From Agreia sp. Leaf210 (lineage in GTDB: Bacteria; Actinomycetota; Actinomycetes; Actinomycetales; Microbacteriaceae), in the NCBI RefSeq assembly GCF_001421485.1, contig NZ_LMKK01000002.1:777561-841560 (forward strand): DNA of 64,000 nt. Direction: 5' to 3'. The position numbers and the translations under genes are program-made. Shown piece after piece: positions 8,542 through 16,921 of the stretch (the first letter of the stretch is position 1; each line of letters starts with the position of its first letter). The notes beneath the pieces were generated by a model, which was not told the DNA's origin, ran no database searches, and saw only the letters and a program-made list of their open reading frames with translations.

Positions 8542-9194
8542 CCGCACCCGTTCGCGTCCTCGTGATCGAAGACGACTTCCGCGTCGCCGGACTGCACCGC
8601 GACATCGTCGCCGAACGACCCGGCTATCTGGCCCTTGAACCCGTGCGCACGCTCGCCGAGGCGACTATTGCACTGCGCTCCGAGCGCCCTGATCTGTTGC
8701 TCGTCGACGCGTTTCTGCCCGATGGCGACGGCGTAGCGTTCCTTCGCGATGTCGGAGTCGACACCTTCGTGCTCTCCGCCGCGACCGACGCCGGCACCGT
8801 GCGGCGCGCTCTGCGCTCCGGAGCGCTCGGCTATCTGATCAAGCCGTTCGCGCAGCGCGCGCTCACCGACCTCCTCGATCAATACCTGCGCTTCCGCAAC
8901 ATCCTCGACGAGGAGCGAGCGGTCACCCAAGAAGACATCGATCGGGCCCTGGCGATCCTCCGAGCGGGCGGCGACTCTCCCTCGGTCTCCCGTTCCGCGA
9001 CCGAGCAGGTTCTGCTCGAGGCTCTGGGTGACACCGAGTCGTCGGCGTCGGAGATCGCGGACCGCGCAGGCGTCTCGCGGGCGACGGCGCAGCGGCACCT
9101 CTCGGCCATGGCGGCGCGCGGCGTGGTCGACGTGCGACTTCGTTACGGCACGACCGGTCGCCCCGAGCACCGCTACCTGCGGGTGCACGCGTGA
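8538..9194 (+). CDS. Response regulator, CitB/DcuR type
   Basis: 218 aa. The receiver domain has the acidic pocket E11-D12-D13, phospho-acceptor Asp57 (LLLVD-AFLPDGDG), Ser80 and Lys102 (YLIKPF). The C-terminal part carries a winged helix-turn-helix (SASEIADRAGVSRATAQRHLSAM), as in CitB/DcuR rather than OmpR or NarL. It is the partner of the overlapping kinase and should activate the divergent CitMHS gene in response to citrate. Its last bases (GTGA) overlap the start of the unknown gene at 9191. Confidence 0.9.
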   Translation: MTAPVRVLVIEDDFRVAGLHRDIVAERPGYLALEPVRTLAEATIALRSERPDLLLVDAFLPDGDGVAFLRDVGVDTFVLSAATDAGTVRRALRSGALGYLIKPFAQRALTDLLDQYLRFRNILDEERAVTQEDIDRALAILRAGGDSPSVSRSATEQVLLEALGDTESSASEIADRAGVSRATAQRHLSAMAARGVVDVRLRYGTTGRPEHRYLRVHA

Positions 9195-9730
9195 CGCCGA
9201 TCGTTCTGCTCGACCAGGTCGTGCACACCAACTACGGGCAGTTCACCCTGGAATGGGACTCCTCGGGCACCACCTGGGACGGCGACGCAGATCGCTTCTT
9301 CGCCGGTCAGCTCAACGGCTGGATCGGCGCCGCGGTCGAGGGAGTCGTGGTCGTGGTGCTCGCCCGATACGGGGGCGGCTCCGCTCTGCGTGCCGAACTC
9401 TGGCCCCAGGAGCCGCAGCAAGAGGCCCCGACGGATGCAGGCTGGGAGGACTCCGTGGAAGTCTCGATGACCGTCTCTGCCGGTGACTCCGTCGGCTGGG
9501 GCACCTGGAGCTGGGCAGACAGCGGCACCCTCGACCTTCCCGCAGGAAGCTACCGGCTACGCGCGAGTGCCCGCGGCCGTGACGCGGGTCAGGCGGGCGA
9601 GTTCGATCCCGATGTCGTCGACTTCTACCTCCTTCAGTTCTGGTTGGCACCACCAGCTCCCGACGCGGTCCTGCGCACGGCAAGCGCCGATGCGGCTTAT
9701 TGGAACAAGGAGTGGGGCAGCCGCCGCTGA
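9191..9730 (+). CDS. Conserved hypothetical protein in citrate two-component operon
   Basis: 179 aa from a GTG that overlaps the response-regulator stop by 4 bp, so it is translationally coupled. I do not recognise the family. It is acidic and rich in Trp, Gly and Asp, with strand-like segments (YGQFTLEWDSSGTTW, EGVVVVVLARYGG, AGSYRLRASARG) suggesting a beta-sandwich, and has no signal peptide or membrane segment. Coupling to a sensor system could mean an accessory role, but such tail genes are often passengers. Confidence 0.65.
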   Translation: MTPIVLLDQVVHTNYGQFTLEWDSSGTTWDGDADRFFAGQLNGWIGAAVEGVVVVVLARYGGGSALRAELWPQEPQQEAPTDAGWEDSVEVSMTVSAGDSVGWGTWSWADSGTLDLPAGSYRLRASARGRDAGQAGEFDPDVVDFYLLQFWLAPPAPDAVLRTASADAAYWNKEWGSRR

Positions 9731-9805
9731 CCACGGCAGGGAGTGTCGAGTAGTCGACGCTAACCTCCGCATCGAGCGCGGACCACGCCTTACTGCGCAC
9801 CACCA

Positions 9806-11314
9806 TCACCATCCCCACCCCGCCCTCTGCTGCCCGGCCGCGCGGGCCGGGTTGTTCCTACCGTGCCATCCGGGCTCGCGCACGTGCGGTGTGCCGTTGA
9901 TCATCACGAGTTGCCATGCCGAGGTCTGGATCGTGGCGTGATGGAACGGGCACAGCAACGCCAGGTTGTCGACGTCGGTGCGTCCGGCCAGAAAGCTGCT
10001 GCTTGTCCACGGAATGACATGGTGCGCCTGACAGCGCGAGGGCGGCGACAGGCATCCGGGAATCACGCAGCCCCCGTCGCGCGCGGCGAGGGCTCTTCGT
10101 TGTCGGCGACTCGCCAGTCGCCGCGTCTTTCCTTGGCTCAGCACTTGGCCCGCCGCACCGAAGACGGTCGCCGTGAGCTCTGCATCGCACCCGAGCATCT
10201 GAATCGTGCTCATCGGGATCGGTTCGGGGCTGCCGTCTATCCAACCGACGCCGTGGCCCGCTTCGAGGTCTCTCGCCGTGACGTGCACGGTGATGGTCGG
10301 CGCCGACCCGTTCAGTCGAGATGCCGAGGGTGACGCCGCGGCCAACTCGATCAGCGCCATCACCGCGTCGAGAAGCTTCTGCTCGGCCGTGCGCGGGTCG
10401 ACGACCGCGAAGCCATCCGGGTCGGAGATGTCACTCGGGGCAGAAGTGCCACTCGGGCCAGCTGCACCGCTCACGCCAGGGTCACCCTCGGCACCCCCGC
10501 CCGGCGCATCCGGCGCATCCGGCGCATCAGGGTCAGCCGTGCGCGGACTCAGAATCGAGTCGACCGCCGCAAGGAACACCCCCAGCTGCAGGGGCGGAAG
10601 CGCATAGCAGCCGCGAGCCATGCCGTCGGCGCCCACCCTCGGGTAGCTGAACCCTCGCAATTGCTGCTTGACGGCATCCCGAGGCTCGGCCCCATCGGGG
10701 TCGAGATGCTCACGGATGCGCGCAGCGAGTCGCGCAAGCCCGTCGACCGTGTAGCGGGGTGCCAGCCACCCGCTGGCGTCGGGCTCGCCGAAGGTCTCAG
10801 TGGCCGCCTCGACCAGGCGCTGCTCGGCCTCGTCGACCGCCTCGGACCACGTGACGTGCGACACCACCTCGGACAGGGAGCGGCAGATGATCGAAGCGGC
10901 ATCGACCCCGACCTGGCCGGCGAAGAACGCACTCTCGACCGCGGGAAAGCGACTGGGCAGCGGCAAGCCCGTCGGCGACAGCGAGGAGCGCACGAACCGC
11001 CCCAGGGCCACGCGCCCACCCGCCGTGCGTTCGGAGATATTCGCCGTGGCCGCGACCAGCTTCTTGGCCGACGCGAATCCGTGCCTATAGGCCAGGCCCG
11101 AGCCCTCGAGCTCGCGCCGCGACTCGTGCTCGACCTCTGCCGCGACCCAGGTGCGGGCCGCGTCGCTGGCGCGGCCCACGTCTTCCCACGCGTGCACGGC
11201 CTCGAGCAAGCCGTCGCCCGACACGGCCCCCGCCATCACCGCACCACGCTGCCCGTCGAGCAGCTCACGCAGGCGCGCCGCAATCTCGCTGAGCGATGCG
11301 TCGTGAAGGTCCAT
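9806..11314 (-). CDS. DUF222 and HNH endonuclease domain protein
   Basis: About 502 aa. The N-terminal two-thirds is the DUF222 alpha-helical domain common in Actinobacteria; the C-terminus is an HNH nuclease module (CVIPGCLSPPSRCQAHHVIPW...DVDNLALLCPFHH, about residues 405-450) with two Cys and the His-Asn-His residues. A linker of DAPDAPDAPGGG repeats precedes the second half. These genes occur in many copies per genome and have been linked to mobile DNA, but their role is unproven. The ATG at 11314 and a TTG at 11326 are both possible starts, neither with a good ribosome site. It is convergent with the citrate operon. Confidence 0.85.
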   Translation of the reverse strand: MDLHDASLSEIAARLRELLDGQRGAVMAGAVSGDGLLEAVHAWEDVGRASDAARTWVAAEVEHESRRELEGSGLAYRHGFASAKKLVAATANISERTAGGRVALGRFVRSSLSPTGLPLPSRFPAVESAFFAGQVGVDAASIICRSLSEVVSHVTWSEAVDEAEQRLVEAATETFGEPDASGWLAPRYTVDGLARLAARIREHLDPDGAEPRDAVKQQLRGFSYPRVGADGMARGCYALPPLQLGVFLAAVDSILSPRTADPDAPDAPDAPGGGAEGDPGVSGAAGPSGTSAPSDISDPDGFAVVDPRTAEQKLLDAVMALIELAAASPSASRLNGSAPTITVHVTARDLEAGHGVGWIDGSPEPIPMSTIQMLGCDAELTATVFGAAGQVLSQGKTRRLASRRQRRALAARDGGCVIPGCLSPPSRCQAHHVIPWTSSSFLAGRTDVDNLALLCPFHHATIQTSAWQLVMINGTPHVREPGWHGRNNPARAAGQQRAGWGW

Positions 11315-11486
11315 ACGAGAATTCAAGCAGCAGCCACCGACACTGCCATCGTTCTACCAAACCATCCCTGACCAGCCCATTCCCCTGTGGATAACCGCTC
11401 ACCCCACCCATCTGTGGAGGACGAGACACCCGATCACGCCCACGCCCGCCTATCCACATCAGCCGCCCCTGATTAGCATCGGAATC

Positions 11487-11924
11487 ATGCCCATCAAGCT
11501 CGATAACGTCGCCATCGCCGTGCGCGATCTCGATGCGACCATCGCCTTCTTCACCGACCTCGGCCTCACCGTCATCGGCCGCGACGAGGTGAGCGGCGAG
11601 TGGGCCGACACCGCGGTCGGCCTCGATGGGAATCACGCCAAGATCGCCATGCTGCAGACCCCAGACGGCAACGGCCGCATCGAGCTCTTCGAGTACATCC
11701 ACCCCGCCGCCATCGAGACGACGCCCACGCTGCCCAACGAGATCGGCATGCACCGCATCGCCTTCTCGGTCGACGACATCGACGAGTCGCTCGCCATAGC
11801 GGCGAAACACGGATGCACCCCGCTTCGCGGGGTGGCGACCTAGGCGGACCTCTACAAGCTCGCCTACGTGCGAGGCCCGAGCGGCATCATCGTGATGCTC
11901 GCTCAGGAGCTGCAGAAGAGCTGA
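11487..11924 (+). pseudogene. VOC-family (epimerase/glyoxalase-like) gene with in-frame TAG
   Basis: A vicinal-oxygen-chelate protein related to methylmalonyl-CoA epimerase and glyoxalase I: KLDNVAIAVRDLDATIAFFTDLGL at the start, RIELFEYIHP and GMHRIAFSVDDID in the middle. At 11841-11843 the frame meets TAG, yet it continues without any shift for 26 more codons that spell the missing last strand and metal-ligand region (ADLYKLAYVRGPSGIIVMLAQ) before a TGA at 11922. So a single nonsense codon interrupts an otherwise intact gene of about 145 codons. The lost part normally completes the active site, so the 118-aa product is probably inactive. Confidence 0.85.
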
Positions 11925-12030
11925 CGATCGCGCCCGCGGGTCCCGCCCGGCGCCTAAATGCTTACCCTTCGACGCAGAACCGCAATGTTTGCGCGAGAAC
12001 ACTGCGGAAATGAGCGACTGCGCACCGCCC

Positions 12031-12088
12031 CGAGTTGCATAAAAATGCCGCTTCCCTTCATCGGAAGGCGGCATTTTTGTGCAACTCG
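12031..12088. repeat. Palindromic terminator-like repeat, family A copy 1
   Basis: A 58-bp almost perfect inverted repeat: CGAGTTGCA at one end and TGCAACTCG at the other, with A-rich and T-rich stretches flanking a GCCGC...GCGGC stem, so it looks like a Rho-independent terminator in both directions. A second copy of the same length, about 91% identical including its loop, lies at 34408-34465. It sits in the 334-bp gap between the VOC pseudogene and the aminotransferase gene; apart from the palindrome at 12176 nothing else is evident in that gap. Confidence 0.75.
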
Positions 12089-12175
12089 GCGCACGGTCGG
12101 CCGCCGTCGGCCGCCGCAAGCCGCCGTGAGACCCGGCGTCTCGACAAAACTCGCCGCGTTCAGCCTTTCGGTGTA

Positions 12176-12185
12176 TTGTCGACAA
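12176..12185. promoter_or_regulatory. Candidate GntR operator upstream of aminotransferase
   Basis: TTGTCGACAA is a perfect 10-bp palindrome 74 bp before the aminotransferase start. A 9/10 match (CTGTCGACAA) lies at 26860-26869 between the divergent GntR regulator and the peptide-transport operon. Two-fold sites of about this size are typical of FadR/VanR-subfamily GntR proteins. A shared regulon is inferred. Confidence 0.4.
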
Positions 12186-12258
12186 ACGACAGTCGTCTGC
12201 ATCTCGGGCGGCTGCGTCTGTCCGCATGACCTGCGCGACCCCACGCTGAGGAGCCTCG

Positions 12259-13521
12259 ATGACCATCTCCCCCTCGATTCGTCAGACCTCGTCGGAGGCC
12301 ACCGTCTCCCCGAGCGACCGCGTTCTGCGCACCCATCTGCCGAAGCGCGAGGCCACCCCGGGCGTCTCGGTGCGCGAGGCCGACGTCTCACTCCGTCTCG
12401 ACGGCGGAGGCAATGGACTTCTCGATACCACCCACTTCGACACCGTGCGCTTTCCCCCTCCCGCCTGGATCCAGGCCGAGATGGCGACCGCCATCGACAA
12501 CGGGTCGTGGGCGTACACCCCCTACCGCGGCGCCCCCGAGGTGCTCGAATCGCTCGCCGGCCCCATCTCGACCTTCCTCGGTTCCGACGTGGGCGCCGAG
12601 AACCTGGCCCTCACCCCCGGCACCCAGGGCGCGATCTTCACCACCCTCTCGGCCATCGTGAACGAGGGCGACCTGGTACTGCTCGCCGACCCCGACTATC
12701 TCTTCTGCGAGCGCATCCTCGAGTTCCTCGGCGCCCGCGTCGAGCGCATCCCCCTGCTCTTCGACACCGACGAGCCGACCCTCGACCTCGAGCTCATCGA
12801 GAAGCTCAGCGCCGAGAAGCCGAAGCTGCTGATGTTCAGCCACCCCAACAACCCCACCGGCGCGATCTACTCCGAGGCCATGATCGCCCGGGTCGCCGAA
12901 CTGGCCGTCGCCGGCGACTTTCTCGTGATGGTCGACGAGCTCTACAGTCGCCTCGTCTACGGCAACACCCCGTTCCATCACCTGCGCACGCAGCCCGGCA
13001 TGCCGGAGCGCTCGATCACGCTGCTCGGCCCGTCGAAGACCGAGTCGATGAGCGGATTCCGCATCGGCGTGATCGTCGCCCCGAACAGCATCATCCAGAA
13101 CGTCGAGCAGTGCCTCGCCATGACCTCTCTTCGCGCACCGGCCTACTCTCAGCGCCTGCTCGGTCGCTGGCTCACCGGCGACGCCGACTTCCTCGCCGAG
13201 CGCATCGCCGACCTCGAGGCGCTGAGAGACATGACCGTCGCCAAGCTCGGTGCGGTTCCCGGCCTGCATATGCACCCGCAGAACGGCACCGCCTACCTCT
13301 TCGTCGACGTCTCGGCCTTCGGCGCGACCGACGTGGAGATTGCGGGGGCCCTGCAGCGCGAGGCCCGCGTCATCGTCTCGCCCGGGTACCAATTCGGTGC
13401 GCAGGGAACCGGCCACTTCCGCATCTGCTACGCCCGCGACGAGTCCGAGTGGGCCGCCGCCCTCGACCTCATGGTGACGTGCCTCACGGGCTTCGCCACC
13501 CGCGCGGGCATCTCGGCGTGA
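12259..13521 (+). CDS. Class I/II pyridoxal-phosphate aminotransferase
   Basis: A 420-aa fold-type I PLP enzyme that would move an amino group between an amino acid and a keto acid. Visible motifs: GAPEVLESLAGPISTFLG and PGTQGAIFTTLSAIV (cofactor phosphate contacts), SHPNNPTGAIYS, DELYSRLVY, and the Schiff-base Lys260 in GPSKTESMSGFRIG. It starts at an ATG behind GAGGAG and overlaps the RidA gene by 4 bp. It faces a peptide-import/TldDE operon and may deaminate an amino acid released by that system; substrate not predictable. Confidence 0.9.
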   Translation: MTISPSIRQTSSEATVSPSDRVLRTHLPKREATPGVSVREADVSLRLDGGGNGLLDTTHFDTVRFPPPAWIQAEMATAIDNGSWAYTPYRGAPEVLESLAGPISTFLGSDVGAENLALTPGTQGAIFTTLSAIVNEGDLVLLADPDYLFCERILEFLGARVERIPLLFDTDEPTLDLELIEKLSAEKPKLLMFSHPNNPTGAIYSEAMIARVAELAVAGDFLVMVDELYSRLVYGNTPFHHLRTQPGMPERSITLLGPSKTESMSGFRIGVIVAPNSIIQNVEQCLAMTSLRAPAYSQRLLGRWLTGDADFLAERIADLEALRDMTVAKLGAVPGLHMHPQNGTAYLFVDVSAFGATDVEIAGALQREARVIVSPGYQFGAQGTGHFRICYARDESEWAAALDLMVTCLTGFATRAGISA

Positions 13522-13961
13522 GCGACGCCACCGACCCCGCCGCACCGGATGCGCCGCGCCCCGCAGGCGCGTACGCCGTCGCTCGCGCCGTCGGCGACCT
13601 CGTGCACACGGCGGGCATGACCCCGCGCCGAGACGGCACACTGGTCGCCCGGGGCACCCTCGGCGACACGATCGACGACGACAGCGGCCGCGAGCTGGCC
13701 GCCCTCGCGACCGAGCGCGCGCTCGACGCGGCCACGAGCATCCTGGGCCCGGGCGAGCACCTCGTCGAGGTTGTCTCGCTCACGGTCTTCATCGCTGCGA
13801 CCCCCGGCTACGAGCGCCACAGCAGCATCGCCGATGCCGCCAGCGCCGTGATCGTCGACCGGATGCCCGGGGCACCGCTGCCCGTGCGGGCCGCCGTGGG
13901 CGTCGCGTCGCTGCCCGGCGGCGCTCCCGTCGAGGTGCAGCTCATCGCCCGATTCGCGTAG
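13518..13961 (+). CDS. RidA family enamine/imine deaminase
   Basis: 147 aa from a GTG overlapping the aminotransferase stop (GTGA). RidA/YjgF-type layout: AYAVARAVGDLVHTAGMTPR, a middle DAATSILGPGEHLVEVVSLTVFIA helix and strand, and the C-terminal PVRAAVGVASLPGGAPVEVQL strand with the conserved Arg before the last strand. RidA proteins hydrolyse reactive enamines and imines released by PLP enzymes, which explains coupling to an aminotransferase. The N-terminus is Asp/Ala/Pro-rich. Confidence 0.85.
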   Translation: MSDATDPAAPDAPRPAGAYAVARAVGDLVHTAGMTPRRDGTLVARGTLGDTIDDDSGRELAALATERALDAATSILGPGEHLVEVVSLTVFIAATPGYERHSSIADAASAVIVDRMPGAPLPVRAAVGVASLPGGAPVEVQLIARFA

Positions 13962-13990
13962 AGAACGCCGCGCGGCAGGCCCGACGCGCG

Positions 13991-14065
13991 GGGCCCCGAC
14001 GTGCTGGGCCCCGACGCCCTGAGCCCCGACGCAATGGCGCCCCGCACAATGGACACCCGCACAGT
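13991..14065. repeat. Five imperfect 15-bp tandem repeats
   Basis: Five consecutive 15-bp units (starting at 13991, 14006, 14021, 14036 and 14051), the first two differing at 3 positions (GGGCCCCGACGTGCT and GGGCCCCGACGCCCT) and the later ones drifting. A degenerate unit precedes them. They fill the 160-bp gap between the convergent RidA and 2-hydroxyacid dehydrogenase genes. Because 15 is a multiple of three, open frames through them encode short pentapeptide repeats, but I see no gene there. Confidence 0.7.
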
Positions 14066-14120
14066 GAAGCGCGCGCCCGGGTGAACACACCGGACGCGCG
14101 CAACTCGATCGACGAGCGGC

Positions 14121-15158
14121 TCAGTACCCCCGCGAGCGCTCGTACAGGTTCTTCAGCGGCTCCCCCGCGCGCCTGCGGCGCAGGTTCTCGAGGAACAGCT
14201 CGGTCAGTGTGGCGTTCTCACTCGCGACGGTCGAGGCGGAGTGCGGCGAGAGCAGAACGTTGTCGAGATCCCAGAGGGGAGAGTCGGCGGCAAGGGGCTC
14301 GCTCGTCACCACGTCGAGCGCGGCTCCGAGCAGTCGACGAGATCTCAGCGCCTCGATCAGCGCCTCCTCGTCGACGACCTGTCCGCGCGAAATGTTCACC
14401 ACGATGGCCTGCTCGGGCAGTAGGGCGAGTTCGTCGCGCCCGATGAGGCCCTCTGTCTCGGGCGTGAGCGCGGAACACAGCACGAGCACATCGGTGCTGG
14501 GCAGCACCTCGGCGAGCCGCGACGTGTCGCTGAGCGTCACCGAGTCGGGCAACTCGTACGAGCCCCCTGGCCGGCCCACCGCCGTCACGCGCGCGCCCAG
14601 GGCGTCGAACACCGAGATCACGTTGCTTCCCATTCCGCCCACGCCCACGACCGAGACGCCGAGGCCCGCGAGCTGGCGCGTCGTGTAGCGCTCCCAGCGG
14701 TGCTGCCGCTGCTGCTCCTCGAGGTGTGGAACCCCCTTGATGAAGTGCAGCGCACCCGTGAGCGCGAATTCGGCGAGCGGCACGGCGTGCGTGCCGGCCG
14801 CGGTGGTGACGGTGATGTCGGATGCGTCGAGCCCGGTCCTCGACATGAAGGCGCCGATTCCCGCGCTGGTCGCCTGGATCCACTGCAGCTTCGGTGCGTT
14901 CGTCGGAAGACTGGATGGATCCCTCCAGTCGAAGTCGAACGCCACGTCGGCCTGGGCTAGGAGGCCGAGCCAGCGCTCCTCGGCGGCGGGGTCAAGGGCC
15001 GGCTTCACCCCTCCGTGGTCGGCCGCATACCGCGGTTCGGGCAGCAGTTCGGGTGCGTACAGCACCTCGACATCCCGGGCCGACGCGATGGCGTCGACGT
15101 ACTGCTGCTCGAGAAACGTCGAGATGAGGATCTTCGTAGGCGAGGTCACTGGGCTCAT
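14121..15158 (-). CDS. D-isomer-specific 2-hydroxyacid dehydrogenase
   Basis: A 345-aa NAD(P)-dependent dehydrogenase of the D-lactate/phosphoglycerate family. The Rossmann segment has GVSVVGVGGMGSNV (around residue 170), and the catalytic triad is visible as Arg in NISRGQVVDEEAL, Glu in DVVTSEPLAADSPL and His in LLSPHSAS. Family members reduce 2-keto acids or oxidise D-2-hydroxyacids. It is the last gene of the long leftward operon and overlaps the DUF4438 gene upstream by 4 bp (ATGA), so it probably handles a keto or hydroxy acid produced by that pathway. Confidence 0.88.
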   Translation of the reverse strand: MSPVTSPTKILISTFLEQQYVDAIASARDVEVLYAPELLPEPRYAADHGGVKPALDPAAEERWLGLLAQADVAFDFDWRDPSSLPTNAPKLQWIQATSAGIGAFMSRTGLDASDITVTTAAGTHAVPLAEFALTGALHFIKGVPHLEEQQRQHRWERYTTRQLAGLGVSVVGVGGMGSNVISVFDALGARVTAVGRPGGSYELPDSVTLSDTSRLAEVLPSTDVLVLCSALTPETEGLIGRDELALLPEQAIVVNISRGQVVDEEALIEALRSRRLLGAALDVVTSEPLAADSPLWDLDNVLLSPHSASTVASENATLTELFLENLRRRRAGEPLKNLYERSRGY

Positions 15159-16027
15159 TTCGCGAGGCGGGGAAGGGAGGCGAGCACGTCAGTCGTGAGT
15201 GCCGGCGAGGCCTCCGGCGACGAGACGACGGCACGGAGCTGGTCGAGCGGTCCGCACAGCACGGGCACGAGACCCGGTCCGTGGCCGGGCATCGGCGATC
15301 CACCATGGCAGATCACACCGATGGTGACCCAGCCGCCGCGGTAGCCCATGTTGTGACGCACGTCGAGGTTCTCGATGGCCCACAGTTCTCCGAGCCGCAT
15401 GTCGCGTCCGGCGAGGTCGGGCGAGTCGTGCACCACGGCGAGGTCGACGTCCCACATCTGGGCGGGGCGGCCGATGCCGTTGCCGCAGACCTTGCTGGGC
15501 AGCACGCCCGCCACGTCGACGGATGCGACACCGTCGACGGTCGAGATCGGCAGCGATGCGAAGAGGGCGGGATCGACGTTCATGACCGCGACGTCGCCCG
15601 GCAGCCCCTCGGGCGCGAAGCCCTGGCCCAGCGAGCGCACGCTCATCTGGTCTCCGGGGAGGATCTTGGCCATGGTCTCGTCGTCGAACGCGGCGATGAC
15701 GCGGCCGCTCTCGCCGCGCTTGCCCACGACGTGGCCGACAGCTCCCGCGGCGAGGCCCGAGCGGATGACGACCTCGTTGCCGATGCACGAGAACGCGGTG
15801 AGGCCGAATCGCGCGCCGGGGTCGGGGTGCACCAGCGTCACGCCGGGCGCGACGTGGTCGCCGTCGGTGCCGAAGACGCTGTCGCCGAGGTGCACTCCCA
15901 GCACGATTCCACCGTCGCCGGTGGGAACATACGGATGCCCGTCGCGGTCGATCTTGTAGGCCACCATCGGGGTGAGGGCGGCGTGCTCGGCGATGCCGAG
16001 CAGGTTGTTGGCGACGAGATCAGGCAT
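15155..16027 (-). CDS. DUF4438 domain protein, paralogue 1
   Basis: 290 aa, starting at the ATG at 16027 seven bases after AGGAGG. It matches the DUF4438 family of bacteria such as Thermotoga, which has a structure but no known function. Landmarks shared with its neighbour are GIVLGVHLGDSVFG, FSCIGNEVVIRSGLAAGAVGHVVG, LPGDQMSVRSLGQG and GWVTIGVICHGGSPMPGHGPG. No signal peptide, no membrane segment. It overlaps the upstream paralogue by 8 bp and the dehydrogenase by 4 bp, so all three are co-translated. An enzymatic or ligand-binding role in peptide or amino-acid breakdown is inferred from the operon only. Confidence 0.8.
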   Translation of the reverse strand: MPDLVANNLLGIAEHAALTPMVAYKIDRDGHPYVPTGDGGIVLGVHLGDSVFGTDGDHVAPGVTLVHPDPGARFGLTAFSCIGNEVVIRSGLAAGAVGHVVGKRGESGRVIAAFDDETMAKILPGDQMSVRSLGQGFAPEGLPGDVAVMNVDPALFASLPISTVDGVASVDVAGVLPSKVCGNGIGRPAQMWDVDLAVVHDSPDLAGRDMRLGELWAIENLDVRHNMGYRGGWVTIGVICHGGSPMPGHGPGLVPVLCGPLDQLRAVVSSPEASPALTTDVLASLPRLAK

Positions 16028-16916
16028 GGTCTGCCTCCTGGTGAGCGGCGGATTCGGCGGAGTCGAGCGCGTGGGCGAGGTTCGCGGTGTCACTCACCGA
16101 GATGGAGAAGGCCGAGGCCGGGCCCGAGAGCAGGGTAGACGGACCGGGCCCGTGGCCGAACAGTCGGCATTCACCGGTGGAGATCACGCCGACGGTGACG
16201 TAGCCGGGCCGGTAGCCGCGGCCGAACGAGTGGTCCTGGTCTTCGAGCAGCACGAGGTCGCCGATGCGCAGCGATTCGAGCCCGAGCGACAGGTCGTCCG
16301 AGAGGCCGGGGTAGGCGCCCATCAGGTCGGTGTTCGCGAACTCCGACAGCATTCCTCCACCGGCGCCCGCGGCCTCGGCCGGAACTCGCATGGCGACCTC
16401 GACGGCGAGCGTGCCGTCGGGCGCGGTGGAGAACGGCAGATGGTCGACGAGCGACGGGGCGAGGTTCTTGACCCGGATCTGCGGGTGGTCGAGGAACTCG
16501 AGCCCCTGGCCGACGGCCTCGATGCTGACCTTGTCGCCGGTCGTGACCTGGGCGAGGTCGTCTGTCTCGAGGTCGGCGAGCACATAGGCGTGCTGGCCGA
16601 GCACCGTGCCCTGCGCTCCCGCCGCCGGACCGGAGCGCACGGTGATGGTGTTGCCGACGCAGCTCAAGAACTGCAGCGCCGCGTTGGCCTCGGCATTCGC
16701 GTGGCGAATGGAGAGGCCCGGCTCGAGGTGGTCGCTGGCATAGCCCGTGGCCGCGTCGCCGATGTGCGCGGCCATGGTGACCCCGCCCATGCCGGGCAGC
16801 AGAAACGGGTTGCCGTCGGCATCCACCCGGTAGCCGTGACGGTCGGCGAGCGGCGGCCACACCTCACCGGTGAGGATCTGGGTGACCAGGCGGTCGGCAT
16901 TCGTGCGCAGAGTCAT
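16020..16916 (-). CDS. DUF4438-like protein, paralogue 2
   Basis: 298 aa, ATG at 16916. It aligns along its length with the next gene: GGVTMAAHIGDAATGY, FLSCVGNTITVRSGPAAGAQGTVLG, VTTGDKVSIEAVGQGLEF and GYVTVGVISTGECRLFGHGPGP stand at matching positions, though overall identity looks low. A diverged tandem duplicate kept side by side suggests a heteromeric complex. It starts 6 bp after the TldE/PmbA gene ends. Function unknown. Confidence 0.75.
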   Translation of the reverse strand: MTLRTNADRLVTQILTGEVWPPLADRHGYRVDADGNPFLLPGMGGVTMAAHIGDAATGYASDHLEPGLSIRHANAEANAALQFLSCVGNTITVRSGPAAGAQGTVLGQHAYVLADLETDDLAQVTTGDKVSIEAVGQGLEFLDHPQIRVKNLAPSLVDHLPFSTAPDGTLAVEVAMRVPAEAAGAGGGMLSEFANTDLMGAYPGLSDDLSLGLESLRIGDLVLLEDQDHSFGRGYRPGYVTVGVISTGECRLFGHGPGPSTLLSGPASAFSISVSDTANLAHALDSAESAAHQEADHA

Positions 16917-16921
16917 CGGCG

